Source of the DNA: Yarrowia lipolytica
Lineage: Eukaryota > Ascomycota > Dipodascomycetes > Dipodascales
DNA length: 64,000 nucleotides
Assembly (NCBI RefSeq): GCF_001761485.1
Contig: NC_090771.1
Coordinates: 992,001 to 1,056,000, forward strand
Reading direction: 5' to 3'
Each line of letters begins with the position of its first letter. Position 1 is the stretch's first letter. Both the position numbers and the translations under genes were made by a program. This document shows positions 21,096 through 29,316 of the stretch, piece by piece. The notes under the pieces are model-generated. The model was given only the letters and a program-made list of their open reading frames with translations. It had not been told where the DNA came from and made no database searches.

Positions 21096-22298
21096 ATGGA
21101 CTTTCTCTACTCTTCGACATGTCTACATCCCGTGGGAGAGTTCAAGGGCCAACTCAACGGACTAATGGTGCCCAAGTACACTGAAGCGGACGCCGAGGAG
21201 TGGTACCGGTGGATCATGGCCAACAAGGACGCCCAGGCCCTCATCTACACAGACTCGTCGATTGGCGTGGAGCAGGGTCGACTGGTGCGGGATCTGTACC
21301 GGCAGTTTGACCCGCGACCCATGATCATCCGACGACTGGATCAGGACGCCATCGAGGTGGCCCAAATACAAAAGTCTCGCGTCATGGGATGCGACGGGTT
21401 GGTATTTCCACACTCTGCAAATATCTCCGACCTGGCCGACGAGGTCCGAGACTCGGGTCTCCATATTCTCAGAGACGGGTTCTCCTACGAAGGCGAGAAG
21501 GTAAGTGTCAACCTGGTAACGGACAAAAACACCGGCCACTCCGAAAAGACAAGCCCGACTCCGGAGACGTGCCCCAACCCTAGCACGTGTCCCACCCATA
21601 GCAGTCCCACGGCCCCTGTGGCTCCGCCGGCGCATCCTACTAACGCCAATATCGCCAGTCCCGAGACTGCCGGCCCCGTCGTTAAGATCTGCGGCCTGCG
21701 CACCCTTGAGGCTGCTGTCGTGGCCATGGAAAGCGGTGCCGACATGTTGGGTATGATTCTCGTTCCTGGACGAGCCCGGACAGTCAATTTTGACGTTGCA
21801 CGGGAGATTGCCGCTGTGGTGCGTTCAGGCAAGTATAGAAACGCACATAGTGGTAAGCGGCCGTTATTGGTCGGCGTATTCCGCAACCAGCCGTTACCAT
21901 ACATTCTGTCATGTGTTGCGGACCTCAATCTCGACATTGTGCAGCTGCATGGCGACGAGCCGCTCGACTGGTGCAGACAGATTCCTGTGTCTGTAATCAA
22001 GCGTGTGTCTCCTGGAAAGCGGGACTTCCGACAGTCGCTGGTGGCCGGATACCAGTCGTTTTCGCTTCTGGACAGCGAGGTGGGTGGAGAAGGACAGCTG
22101 GTGGACTGGACCAGTGCGGAAAAGTGGTACGACAACCACGTGCGGTTTATTTTGGCCGGCGGGCTGACTCCGGAAAATGTGGCGCAGGCCGTCCAGGTCA
22201 AGGGTGTCATTGGAGTGGACGTCTCTGGAGGCGTGGAGACCGACGGGGAAAAGGATCTCGACAAAATCAGGCTGTTTGTCAAAAACGCCAGGGGGTAA
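21096..22298 (+). CDS. TRP1: Phosphoribosylanthranilate isomerase with extra N-terminal domain (Trp1)
   Basis: 400 residues from the ATG at 21096 (an in-frame ATG at 21015 lies in the repeat-rich leader). The C-terminal part (about 195-400) is phosphoribosylanthranilate isomerase, the third step of tryptophan synthesis after anthranilate. It shows the Lys-Ile-Cys-Gly-Leu strand (Cys199, general base), the GRARTV segment, Leu-Asp-Ile-Val-Gln-Leu-His-Gly, and Gly-Val-Asp-Val-Ser-Gly-Gly-Val-Glu (Asp375, general acid). About 135 residues at the N-terminus resemble a shrunken indole-glycerol-phosphate synthase barrel half, but lack the usual Lys-Asp-Phe catalytic strand. A Pro/Thr/Ser linker (136-193) joins the two. 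Baker's yeast Trp1 is a lone isomerase, while filamentous fungi fuse amidotransferase, synthase and isomerase; this form may be a relic of such a fusion (inference). Splice-like signals lie in the linker. Confidence 0.9.
   Translation: MDFLYSSTCLHPVGEFKGQLNGLMVPKYTEADAEEWYRWIMANKDAQALIYTDSSIGVEQGRLVRDLYRQFDPRPMIIRRLDQDAIEVAQIQKSRVMGCDGLVFPHSANISDLADEVRDSGLHILRDGFSYEGEKVSVNLVTDKNTGHSEKTSPTPETCPNPSTCPTHSSPTAPVAPPAHPTNANIASPETAGPVVKICGLRTLEAAVVAMESGADMLGMILVPGRARTVNFDVAREIAAVVRSGKYRNAHSGKRPLLVGVFRNQPLPYILSCVADLNLDIVQLHGDEPLDWCRQIPVSVIKRVSPGKRDFRQSLVAGYQSFSLLDSEVGGEGQLVDWTSAEKWYDNHVRFILAGGLTPENVAQAVQVKGVIGVDVSGGVETDGEKDLDKIRLFVKNARG
21501..21658 (+). other. Candidate retained/alternative intron in TRP1 linker
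   Basis: GTAAGT at 21501, at a codon boundary, is followed by TACTAAC at 21638-21644 and the next CAG at 21656-21658. Removing 158 nt would leave a frame that stops about nine codons later, giving the N-terminal domain alone. Using the GAG at 21663-21665 instead would remove 165 nt and keep the isomerase in frame. Left unspliced, the frame is also open. Seen in sequence; use in vivo unknown. Confidence 0.35.
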
Positions 22299-22663
22299 AC
22301 AGCGGCGGATGTGGCGCTACCCGGATGGTAGGATCCGGATGTAATCTAATGTAAATAGCCATGTATATATTGTGTATCGGGGACGGTTTGAAGATGGGAG
22401 ACACTCCGTTTGCAGTCTGGGGGAAAGTCTAGCGCGTATTTTGAAGTTTAATTATGATCCTTAAGAAGAGCAGTGGATGACGGGTGGTAGTGGAGCCAGA
22501 GAAGATGAGGACAGTTCCAGATGACTTTGCAGATACTCTACTTGTAGAGACTCGATTACTGTCTTTCTTTCATTTTGTCTCTTTTTTTTTGGAACGAAAA
22601 ATTGCCACATTTGTGGATGTACTTTTTTTCGGCTACACTGTACAAGCACGATTAAGTTCCAAC
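22299..22663. other. Short intergenic region TRP1 to REX3-like
   Basis: About 365 bp between genes on the same strand; a run of T at 22581-22590 and the TATA-like TATATATTG near 22362 are the only features. The downstream frame is open through part of it (from 22484), but composition becomes coding-like only at 22664. Confidence 0.5.
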
Positions 22664-24937
22664 ATGCAGTTCTCGGGAGAGGGTCTTTTTTTCCACTCGC
22701 CGTTTAATTCGCCCAAAAAACACATGTTTTCATCGAGCAAAGGGCTGTTTAGGGGCCACCCATGTCCGTCGATAGCCGCAGGCCAGTTTTGTCGTCTTTT
22801 GTGCTGTCCATTTGACCATCCGGAGCGTGTCAAGAGGGAGTCCGAAAATGGCTCTGATTCGGCCGAGATGGTGAAGAGAAGGAAGCTAGAAGTCGGCCAA
22901 GGGGTGGCTCGGGTGGCTGGAGATTCGAGCGGTGGAAAGCTGGAGCTTCCAGGAGCCCGGCAAGCTTTGAACCAGCGAGATCGGCCCGAAATTGAGGGAG
23001 TTGGAGCGAGTCCAAAAACTGAGGGAGGCCGAGCAGAAGGAGCTGAGAAGAAGGAGTTTGCTTCATCGCAGTCAAGTCAAAAGGAACAACAAGAGACACC
23101 TCACGCCAGTGCTACACCTCAAGCCAGTGTTTCACCCCAAACCTCAGCTCCACCTCAACATGTTTCGTCATCAGTATCCGAGGATGTTCTGAAACAGGGG
23201 AAGAACGGAATTACATCAAAGTCGGAAAAAAGCTCGGTGAAACAGCCCGGATCACGCGACATATATCAACCGTCTTCATCACGTGAGCCCCCTGTATCGT
23301 CAATTGACACACGTACGTCGTCCAGCCCAAAAAGTGCTCTGGAGGCGGTCATGACTACATCTGCATCTCCCTCTCAGTCGCGGGATGGATCTAGGAACAC
23401 ATCTGCATCTCCGTCCTCGTCCCGTGACGCCGAGCATCTCATGCCCACCACCATCTTCCCCTGTCCTGCCACGGTTCCTCAGCGAATTGCGTATCTCAAG
23501 GCGATTCATTCTGCTCTTACAGACAAGCGAAAACTCAAGTTTCCGAAACGAGCTGCGATATTGGAGGAGTTGGCTGCGGCTAAACGCAGCGCAGGCAACT
23601 ATATGGTCTATACCAACGAGTGCCGTGTGCTGGTGAAGAGCATCAAAGACGGCTCTTGGAGGGGCGGAAAAGCAGGTGGTACAAAGACGGACAGTAAGAC
23701 TTCAGGCCACATTACCAGTTCGATCAGCAATCAACTGGACATGCTTGCTTCCAAAACAAAACCTCTGTTGGCTCAAAATGGATATCCCGTGAATCCTGAC
23801 CCCCTGAAATCAGGTCTGCCTTCCAACATTGGTATCCAGCACTGTGACCGGTGCGACAAGGCGTTCGATGTGCCCAAAGTAGACAACTATGGCAGTTGCA
23901 AGTATCATTGGGCACGTGCGCGCATGGGAGGCAACTCAACCATGCCTGAAAAGTTTTACCCTTGCTGTAATCAGCCGGTGGGGATGTCTGAGGGTTGCGA
24001 GGAGGCTCCTCGACATGTTTACAAACTTCATGATTTGAATGATTTGGCCTTTGTGATTCCCTTCAGAACGGTGTCTACCAGCGAGTCATTAGATACATCT
24101 ACATCTACATCCACATCTACCTCTGCAACTACCTCAGCTCCTTCTGCTAAAAGCACGAAAACAGCATCGAGACCCGCTAGCACCCCAACCAAAAGTCTCA
24201 CATCGTCGCTAGACCTGGAAAAGTCTAGACAACCCTTCAATAAGGCCCGTCGACCAAGAACCATCTTCAACGGCCCTGCTGTAAATCAACGAGAGCCAGA
24301 CATTACTCTGGAGACCATGAAGAGAGGGATCGGCGAGTCCCGTGGCCAAGCTGATTCTCAGGAACGTTCTTCTGAGCCACGTGAGCGCTCTGCTAGGGTA
24401 CGTGAGCAGCCTTCTGGGTCATGTGACCAAGCCGGCTCTCTGCAGACCTCTGTCGTGGCTGTCGACTGCGAAATGCTGTATACTTCTCTTGGAATGGAGC
24501 TTTGTCGGGTCACGTGCATCGACTACCATGGCAAGAAGACACTTGACCGAGTAGTTAGACCGACAGGACGCATTCTTGACTACAACACGCGATTTTCCGG
24601 TATTTCCGATATCAACGAACCTATCATCACGGAAAGCGGCGAGAAAGGAGACAGTATTTCGTTTGAAGAGGCGCATAGACTGATTCTCAAGCTGATCAAT
24701 AAGCAGACGATTCTGGTTGGTCACGGATTGGAAAATGATCTAATTGCCATGCGTCTTATTCACGACAGAATTATCGATACATCTATTCTTTACCCTGATT
24801 TCAATCCCAGGTATAAGACCGCCCTGAAGACGTTGGCTCTGAAATATCTCAAGAGAACCATTCAGACCGGCGAGCATGACTCCATGGAGGACGCTCTAGC
24901 TGCTCTGGATGTGGTCAAGTGTCACTTGAAGGGCTGA
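22664..24937 (+). CDS. REX3: Rex3-like DEDD-family RNA exonuclease
   Basis: 757 residues. At the N-terminus is a CCCH-type zinc finger (Cys34-x8-Cys43-x4-Cys48-x3-His52). A long Ser/Pro/Gln-rich low-complexity region follows. Around nt 23835-24010 is a Cys/His cluster (Cys-x2-Cys, a Cys-x3-His, then Cys-Cys) like the zinc-binding region of Rex3 proteins. The C-terminal 3'-5' exonuclease domain (about 590-757) has motif I Val-Asp-Cys-Glu-Met (Asp, Glu), motif II with Gly-His-Gly-Leu-Glu-Asn-Asp, and motif III His-Asp-x3-Asp, so it is a DEDDh enzyme with all metal ligands. Rex1-Rex4 enzymes trim 3' ends of structured RNAs; Rex3 matures MRP RNA, U5 and RNase P RNA redundantly in baker's yeast. 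Assignment to Rex3 rather than Rex1/4 rests on the N-terminal CCCH. An ATG at 22724 is an alternative start. Confidence 0.85.
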   Translation: MQFSGEGLFFHSPFNSPKKHMFSSSKGLFRGHPCPSIAAGQFCRLLCCPFDHPERVKRESENGSDSAEMVKRRKLEVGQGVARVAGDSSGGKLELPGARQALNQRDRPEIEGVGASPKTEGGRAEGAEKKEFASSQSSQKEQQETPHASATPQASVSPQTSAPPQHVSSSVSEDVLKQGKNGITSKSEKSSVKQPGSRDIYQPSSSREPPVSSIDTRTSSSPKSALEAVMTTSASPSQSRDGSRNTSASPSSSRDAEHLMPTTIFPCPATVPQRIAYLKAIHSALTDKRKLKFPKRAAILEELAAAKRSAGNYMVYTNECRVLVKSIKDGSWRGGKAGGTKTDSKTSGHITSSISNQLDMLASKTKPLLAQNGYPVNPDPLKSGLPSNIGIQHCDRCDKAFDVPKVDNYGSCKYHWARARMGGNSTMPEKFYPCCNQPVGMSEGCEEAPRHVYKLHDLNDLAFVIPFRTVSTSESLDTSTSTSTSTSATTSAPSAKSTKTASRPASTPTKSLTSSLDLEKSRQPFNKARRPRTIFNGPAVNQREPDITLETMKRGIGESRGQADSQERSSEPRERSARVREQPSGSCDQAGSLQTSVVAVDCEMLYTSLGMELCRVTCIDYHGKKTLDRVVRPTGRILDYNTRFSGISDINEPIITESGEKGDSISFEEAHRLILKLINKQTILVGHGLENDLIAMRLIHDRIIDTSILYPDFNPRYKTALKTLALKYLKRTIQTGEHDSMEDALAALDVVKCHLKG

Positions 24938-24966
24938 CCAGGAGTTGACTTGCCGGACGGGTAGAG

Positions 24967-25010
<44 letters not shown>

Positions 25011-25496
25011 TGGAATGTGCCCAGTACAGCCATCTAACCCACTCCTCACAGCTCTTCTCTTGCAAATGTTGTGTTCCTCCAGTGGCACCAAACAAACATG
25101 AACGCAGAATCTCAATGATGCTATCGATAACAGTCCTACAGCTATCTGATCGAGAAACTGGTCTGACCGAGAAACTTCAATAGCCGTGCTCATAATTCCC
25201 TAGAGTGTTTAGTCGCCATCTATCTCAAACGGAAGCGCGAGACCATCAAAAGTCTTCAATTACTCATAAAATAGAGATATGATCATATGAGTATTAGCCC
25301 GATATTAGCCATAACCTATTTCGGAGTGCTCATCTAATTGAGCAATGTCACATGATAAGTCACGTGATGGCCACACGCGGCCGAATCACCTATAACAACA
25401 CACAACCCACTTCTCTAGTCATAATAAATACATTCTTCTCATTACACAGACCTGCCATGTGAGGTATCCAATGCTCTCAGTCCACTTGGGTTCTGG
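24938..25496. other. Convergent intergenic region
   Basis: Lies between the 3' ends of the Rex3-like gene (+) and the coiled-coil gene (-). It contains the GA microsatellite and CACGTG at 25362-25367. No gene seen. Confidence 0.5.
24969..25007. repeat. (GA)n microsatellite
   Basis: About 19 uninterrupted GA dinucleotides, 30 bp past the stop of the Rex3-like gene. Confidence 0.95.
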
Positions 25497-26237
25497 CTAT
25501 CTGCAAAGCCTCAGAATCTCGTCCATCTTGCTCTCGATCCTTAGAAGACGACTTTCAACTCGGTCCATTCTGTCCAACTTTTCTTCAAGTCGCTCAAACT
25601 GACTCAACTTTTCTTCCATACGCTGATTCTGTAACAGCAACTGTTGAATCATGTGAGAAGGCCCATCCTCACGAGAATCTTCCTCCCACGTGACATTCTT
25701 GGCCTTGGCAGCGCCACTTCCAACGTGACTCGTCACCCTCCGTCGCTTAGTAATCGTATCGTCCTCCTCGTACCCCCCTCCGTCCCTGTATCCTCCCATG
25801 GGCATATCCAGCGGCATCCCCGAGCGGAACTTGAAGGCGCTGGAGGGGGCGTCACGACACGTCAACGTCGAGGCTGTGGACGGGTCACGTGACAGGGCCG
25901 AGTCGCGTGTGGTGTCACGTGTACTGTAGGCTGTTCTTCCGCCGTCTCTGGCCATGATCTCATGCAGTGTGTTCATCTGACTGTTGACTCTTTGGGCGCT
26001 GGTGCTGGTTGAGGGCGTGAATCCCGCTGCACCACGTGTTCGGCGGTTGCTTCCCAGTCTGTTGACACTGATGGCCGCTCTTGGAGTCGCTGGGGGTGGT
26101 TGGACTACTCTGGTGGCTGATCTGGAGGGAGATTGTCGTTGTGGAGAGCCCAGGCCCTTCGGTTCGAGTCTATGGGGCGTTCCGAGCGTCGCATGGCGCC
26201 CCAATTGTGGGTAATATGGTCGCGACGGGGTTGCCAT
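25497..26237 (-). CDS. Unrecognised basic, disordered protein with C-terminal coiled coil
   Basis: 246 residues. The first 190 are Pro/Arg/Ser/Thr-rich and low in hydrophobics, with several Thr-Pro/Ser-Pro sites (possible CDK targets), a Lys-Arg-Arg-Arg stretch resembling a nuclear signal, and Gly/Asp-rich patches. The last 50 residues form heptads of Leu/Met/Ile with Glu/Arg (Met-Glu-Glu-Lys-Leu repeats), a short parallel coiled coil. The shape recalls small kinetochore, spindle-pole or chromatin adaptor proteins, but no domain allows a name. Codon use is coding-like and the frame is clean. The ATG at 26237 is the first good start. Confidence 0.65.
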   Translation of the reverse strand: MATPSRPYYPQLGRHATLGTPHRLEPKGLGSPQRQSPSRSATRVVQPPPATPRAAISVNRLGSNRRTRGAAGFTPSTSTSAQRVNSQMNTLHEIMARDGGRTAYSTRDTTRDSALSRDPSTASTLTCRDAPSSAFKFRSGMPLDMPMGGYRDGGGYEEDDTITKRRRVTSHVGSGAAKAKNVTWEEDSREDGPSHMIQQLLLQNQRMEEKLSQFERLEEKLDRMDRVESRLLRIESKMDEILRLCR

Positions 26238-27627
26238 GGGGTTGTGGAAGTGTCAGAAATGATTGAGAAGTGTGGAACGGAGCTGTAGTGATTTAATTAA
26301 ATCAGATTGGGTATTACCCGATACGGACAGAGTAAACATGTTATCAAGGTTAAGGTTGGTATTGGGGGTTCGATTCCAGGCTGGGTAGGAATTCGCCGTG
26401 GAGGACTGAAGAGTGGCAGTCTGGATCAGTGTAGGGAGGGAGAGGAGGAATCCCCTGTTGAAAATTTGGTGTTTTAGTTAAGAGATGTTCTTTTACTGGG
26501 ATTTTACTTGGATTATTGTTGAAACTGATTTTGTCTCCATAAGATGATTATTTCAGTTGACAAATTAGTTGACAGGTACTTGAACTGTAGTTGTAGTCAA
26601 CATCCAAACCCCTCCAGTTGCACTCACACCTTCCGGTTGCACTCATACAAATAATCGCCATATGTAAACTTGGATTATCGCCCATCTGATGAATCCAGGT
26701 GCATTTGGTGCGAAAAAAACCCCGCTCCGGACTCGTCTTCTGCGTCCCCCTTGTCGTCTTCTGCGTCCCCCTTGTCGTCTCCTGGCTCCCCCATCTGACC
26801 TTCAGGTAGCATGACAAGGTCGGAATCCGTCTATCTGAGCCCCAGTCCTTGAGTGCTGCCGTTAACAGCATCCAAGTGAACATCACATCACTTGAGGAGC
26901 CATCTTGTCTCGTCCCCACGCCTACTTCTCAGTCTCAACAAGACGAGCCTCACAATACAAACACATGGGGGTTAACAGGTTCCCAAAGACGAGACGGACT
27001 TGGAGTCGAACCACGTCTGGATTTCGTCGATCATCTCGTGGTGGTTTGTGTCCATCTGCTGACACTTGGTGGAGTTGAGTACAAGGGCAACTCTTCCTTT
27101 ACCATTGGCCACGGGACCCAGCTGCCCGGTGCAGAGGGTCCCAGATTCCGTTGCCGACCCGTGTCACCGAAACTCGTCGCCCGACATATTCCACGAACCT
27201 TCTGTTTCTGCTGGAAAGAGCCACGCAGGAAAGAGCCACGAGACAGAGCTTCTCAAGCCGCTGATCCGGTACCTATTTTCTCTGTTGACCATGACTCAGA
27301 AAATGAGGAGTATCTTGACATGGAGAAGCCTTCTACCAGTGATGAGAACGATTTTACTGGCTTTCCGGCTTGATCTCAAACAATACATTCAACTCAATTG
27401 CCGCAAACTATCACACTAACACTAACAATGACGCTAATCAAGTGTACTTAAACGGGGCCACATCCACTCGTCTCGCCACCTCTAGGGGTGGATCGGATAG
27501 TCATGTTCTTTTCTCCCTCGAGGTCCCTGCACAGAGCTCTGCGAGTCCTCGGCTATCGCAGTCTCTGTACAGCGCTTTTCTTTACTACGGGCTGTGTCAG
27601 CAGCCGCAGTATCTCTACCTAACGTGA
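26238..27627. other. Intergenic, possibly decayed coding or repeat debris
   Basis: No intact gene. Short stretches in several frames on both strands (for example about 26990-27080 on the - strand and 27260-27373 on the +) have protein-like composition without continuity, as in old decayed sequence. A tRNA-B-box-like element GGTTCGATTCC lies at about 26368. A duplicated 20-bp phrase (CTTCTGCGTCCCCCTTGTCGT) repeats near 26737-26778. Confidence 0.4.
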
Positions 27628-27790
27628 CTACGAGTTGGAACAAGCGAGTTGGAGTGAATGAGTTGGAGAAAATGAGTTGGAGCGAACGAGTTGGCGCTCG
27701 AGTTGGAACAAACGAGTCGGCGCTCGAGTTGGAGCGAACGAGTTGGCGCTCGAGTTGGAACAAACGAGTTGAAACAAACGAGTTGAAACA
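27628..27790. repeat. Minisatellite of CGAGTTGG-type units
   Basis: A run of 12-15 bp units built around (AA/GG)CGAGTTGGARC, with a higher-order alternation of GCGCTCGAGTTGGAACAAAC and GAGCGAACGAGTTG. It abuts the first hammerhead ribozyme and supplies the outer part of its stem I. Confidence 0.85.
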
Positions 27791-27793
27791 AGA

Positions 27794-27867
27794 ACGAATT
27801 GGCTGTCCTGAAGAGACGAAATGCGACTAGGTCGAAACACTCCGGGGTGTAGGCAGCCACTAGTCGT
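27794..27867 (+). ncRNA. Type I hammerhead ribozyme, full consensus core
   Basis: All parts can be paired by eye. Inner stem I: TGGCTGTC (27800-27807) pairs with GGCAGCCA (27852-27859), 8 pairs with one G-U. An internal loop follows, then outer stem I: ACGA (27794-27797) with TCGT (27864-27867). Core CTGAAGA is at 27808-27814. Stem II is GAC/GTC (27815-27817 / 27831-27833) with a 13-nt loop. Core GAAA is at 27834-27837. Stem III is ACAC/GTGT (27837-27840 / 27847-27850) with a short CCGG-type loop. The predicted cleavage is after A27851 (GUA triplet). Stem I is the open stem, so this is type I; an internal loop in stem I facing loop II is the usual place for the activating tertiary contact. 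Self-cleavage is inferred from the fold, not shown. Confidence 0.75.
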
Positions 27868-28559
27868 GACTTTGAGTACTAATGGATTGCGAATGAGACA
27901 TTAGCGGTACGAGAATGTACTGTAGCTACCAGGTATGCTAATACGAGTCTCTTAACTATCAGATTGACGAGTAATACTCTCAATCATCAGATGGCTAACC
28001 ATACCTTGGACTAGGTCGAGCCATGAGCCTGTTTTTGAGCTCCAGAGCTGTGATAGTAGGTTGGCGGAGACTTTGATGACTGGAGATACTCCGATATATA
28101 ACTGTGGAAGATGTGTCTGGACGTTTGTTTGGTTGGTTGGGTTTACTTGAACTCTACTAAACTAATTAGTTTAGACATTTTTAGTCAAAGCACAGTAAGA
28201 AAAAACAATATGTACTATTCAGTATGTACGAATGTACGGACCTCCTCCATGTGGAGAGACACCTGATTACAGACAGAACTCAGTCATCTGTACTATCAAG
28301 TATTAACCATCTCCTAATCTTGTCGAGTAAAGGATTTATCAAGGATGATGGTAAGTGATGGCCAATGTTGGCAAGACGTAAGAGTCCTGCAAATGATTCC
28401 AACAGTCGGTACCCGGACCGTAGTTTTGAATATATAAATATCATTAATATAGTTGTACAGATACTGTAGCAGAGTCCATCCCCCATCATCGTCCTCTACC
28501 CTCTTCCTACTTCTTACGCTTGTTCAAGGCATTCAGAACAAGAGAGTCCCACCTGGATT
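27868..28559. other. Spacer between ribozyme 1 and the decayed coiled-coil stretch
   Basis: About 690 bp with GTAC-rich short palindromes and TATATAAATATC near 28431; no gene supported. It would be part of the RNA released if both flanking hammerheads cut. Confidence 0.4.
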
Positions 28560-28960
28560 TCATTTTAATATTTGAATGTTGAGTTTTTCGTTCTCAGCCC
28601 GCAACTGGGCGTTTTCAGCTCCCAGATTTCTCGTCGTCGCCTCGTTATGCTCCGTTAACTCCGTTCGTAGCTTAGTACCGAGACTCTGCGACGACGCTAG
28701 AACGCATCTGGGCATTCCGTTCCAGTGTCTTGAGGTGCACTTTCTGCCGCAATACCGTCTGTTGCAAGTCCTCCGTCTCCGACATGTGGCATGCCGAATT
28801 CAAACTCCTCCAGCGCCTGTTGCAGTTGCAATAGCTGTGTTGATGTCTGGGGCATCGTCGGGTCATTTTGTACCAAATTGCTCCACTGCTCCAGTCCTCC
28901 TGGTTGATTACCGTCGGATCATCGAGCTTCGAGGCCACAAAGGTCTCATATCTGAGTTTT
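28560..28960 (-). pseudogene. Decayed coding stretch rich in Gln/Leu/Glu heptads
   Basis: On the - strand, protein-like blocks occur in more than one frame: a block rich in Asp/Pro/Gln, then Leu-Gln-Gln-containing amphipathic segments, and finally a clear leucine-zipper-like block (Leu-x6-Leu with Asn/Glu) ending at the TGA at 28560-28562. The blocks follow one another in the order expected of one ancestral protein but do not share a frame, so it looks dead. The original family is not recognised; a host regulator or a mobile-element ORF are both possible. It sits between the two hammerheads, on the opposite strand. Confidence 0.4.
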
Positions 28961-29230
28961 ACCAGGCAACTACACTACCTCCTAGGCTCGGCATGTACTT
29001 TTCAGAAGTCGTTGGTCGCATCTCTCTGGACTTTTTCTACTCAACCCCCTTTGTCGTCGCTACCTGTAACCAAGCTCCTTCTAAATGACGACGGCGTTGG
29101 TGGTTGTGACAGCAAATGCGGGTCCACTCTGGGCGAGAGAGGTGATTTCTAATGCCCAGACAGCGCTGGTATGCAGCAGGTCTCCTGTAAATCCTCATAC
29201 AGAGCTCTCTATAAACACCAACCCCGACCT

Positions 29231-29316
29231 GAACTTGCCCCCTAGCTGTCCTGATGAGACGACCCCGAGACAAGCGTCGGAACACTGCTAACTGTAGTGT
29301 AGACAGCCACTGGTTC
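29231..29316 (+). ncRNA. Second type I hammerhead motif, one core deviation
   Basis: Stem I GCTGTC (29245-29250) pairs with GACAGC (29302-29307); outer stem GAAC (29231-29234) pairs with GTTC (29313-29316). Core CTGATGA is at 29251-29257. Stem II is GACG/CGTC (29258-29261 / 29275-29278). Stem III is ACACT/AGTGT (29282-29286 / 29296-29300), with the cleavage position after A29301. The second conserved strand reads GGAA (29279-29282) where the consensus is GAAA, a change expected to cripple cleavage. Stems II and III differ in sequence from copy 1 but keep pairing, which is evidence of real structure and not a recent duplicate. Confidence 0.6.
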
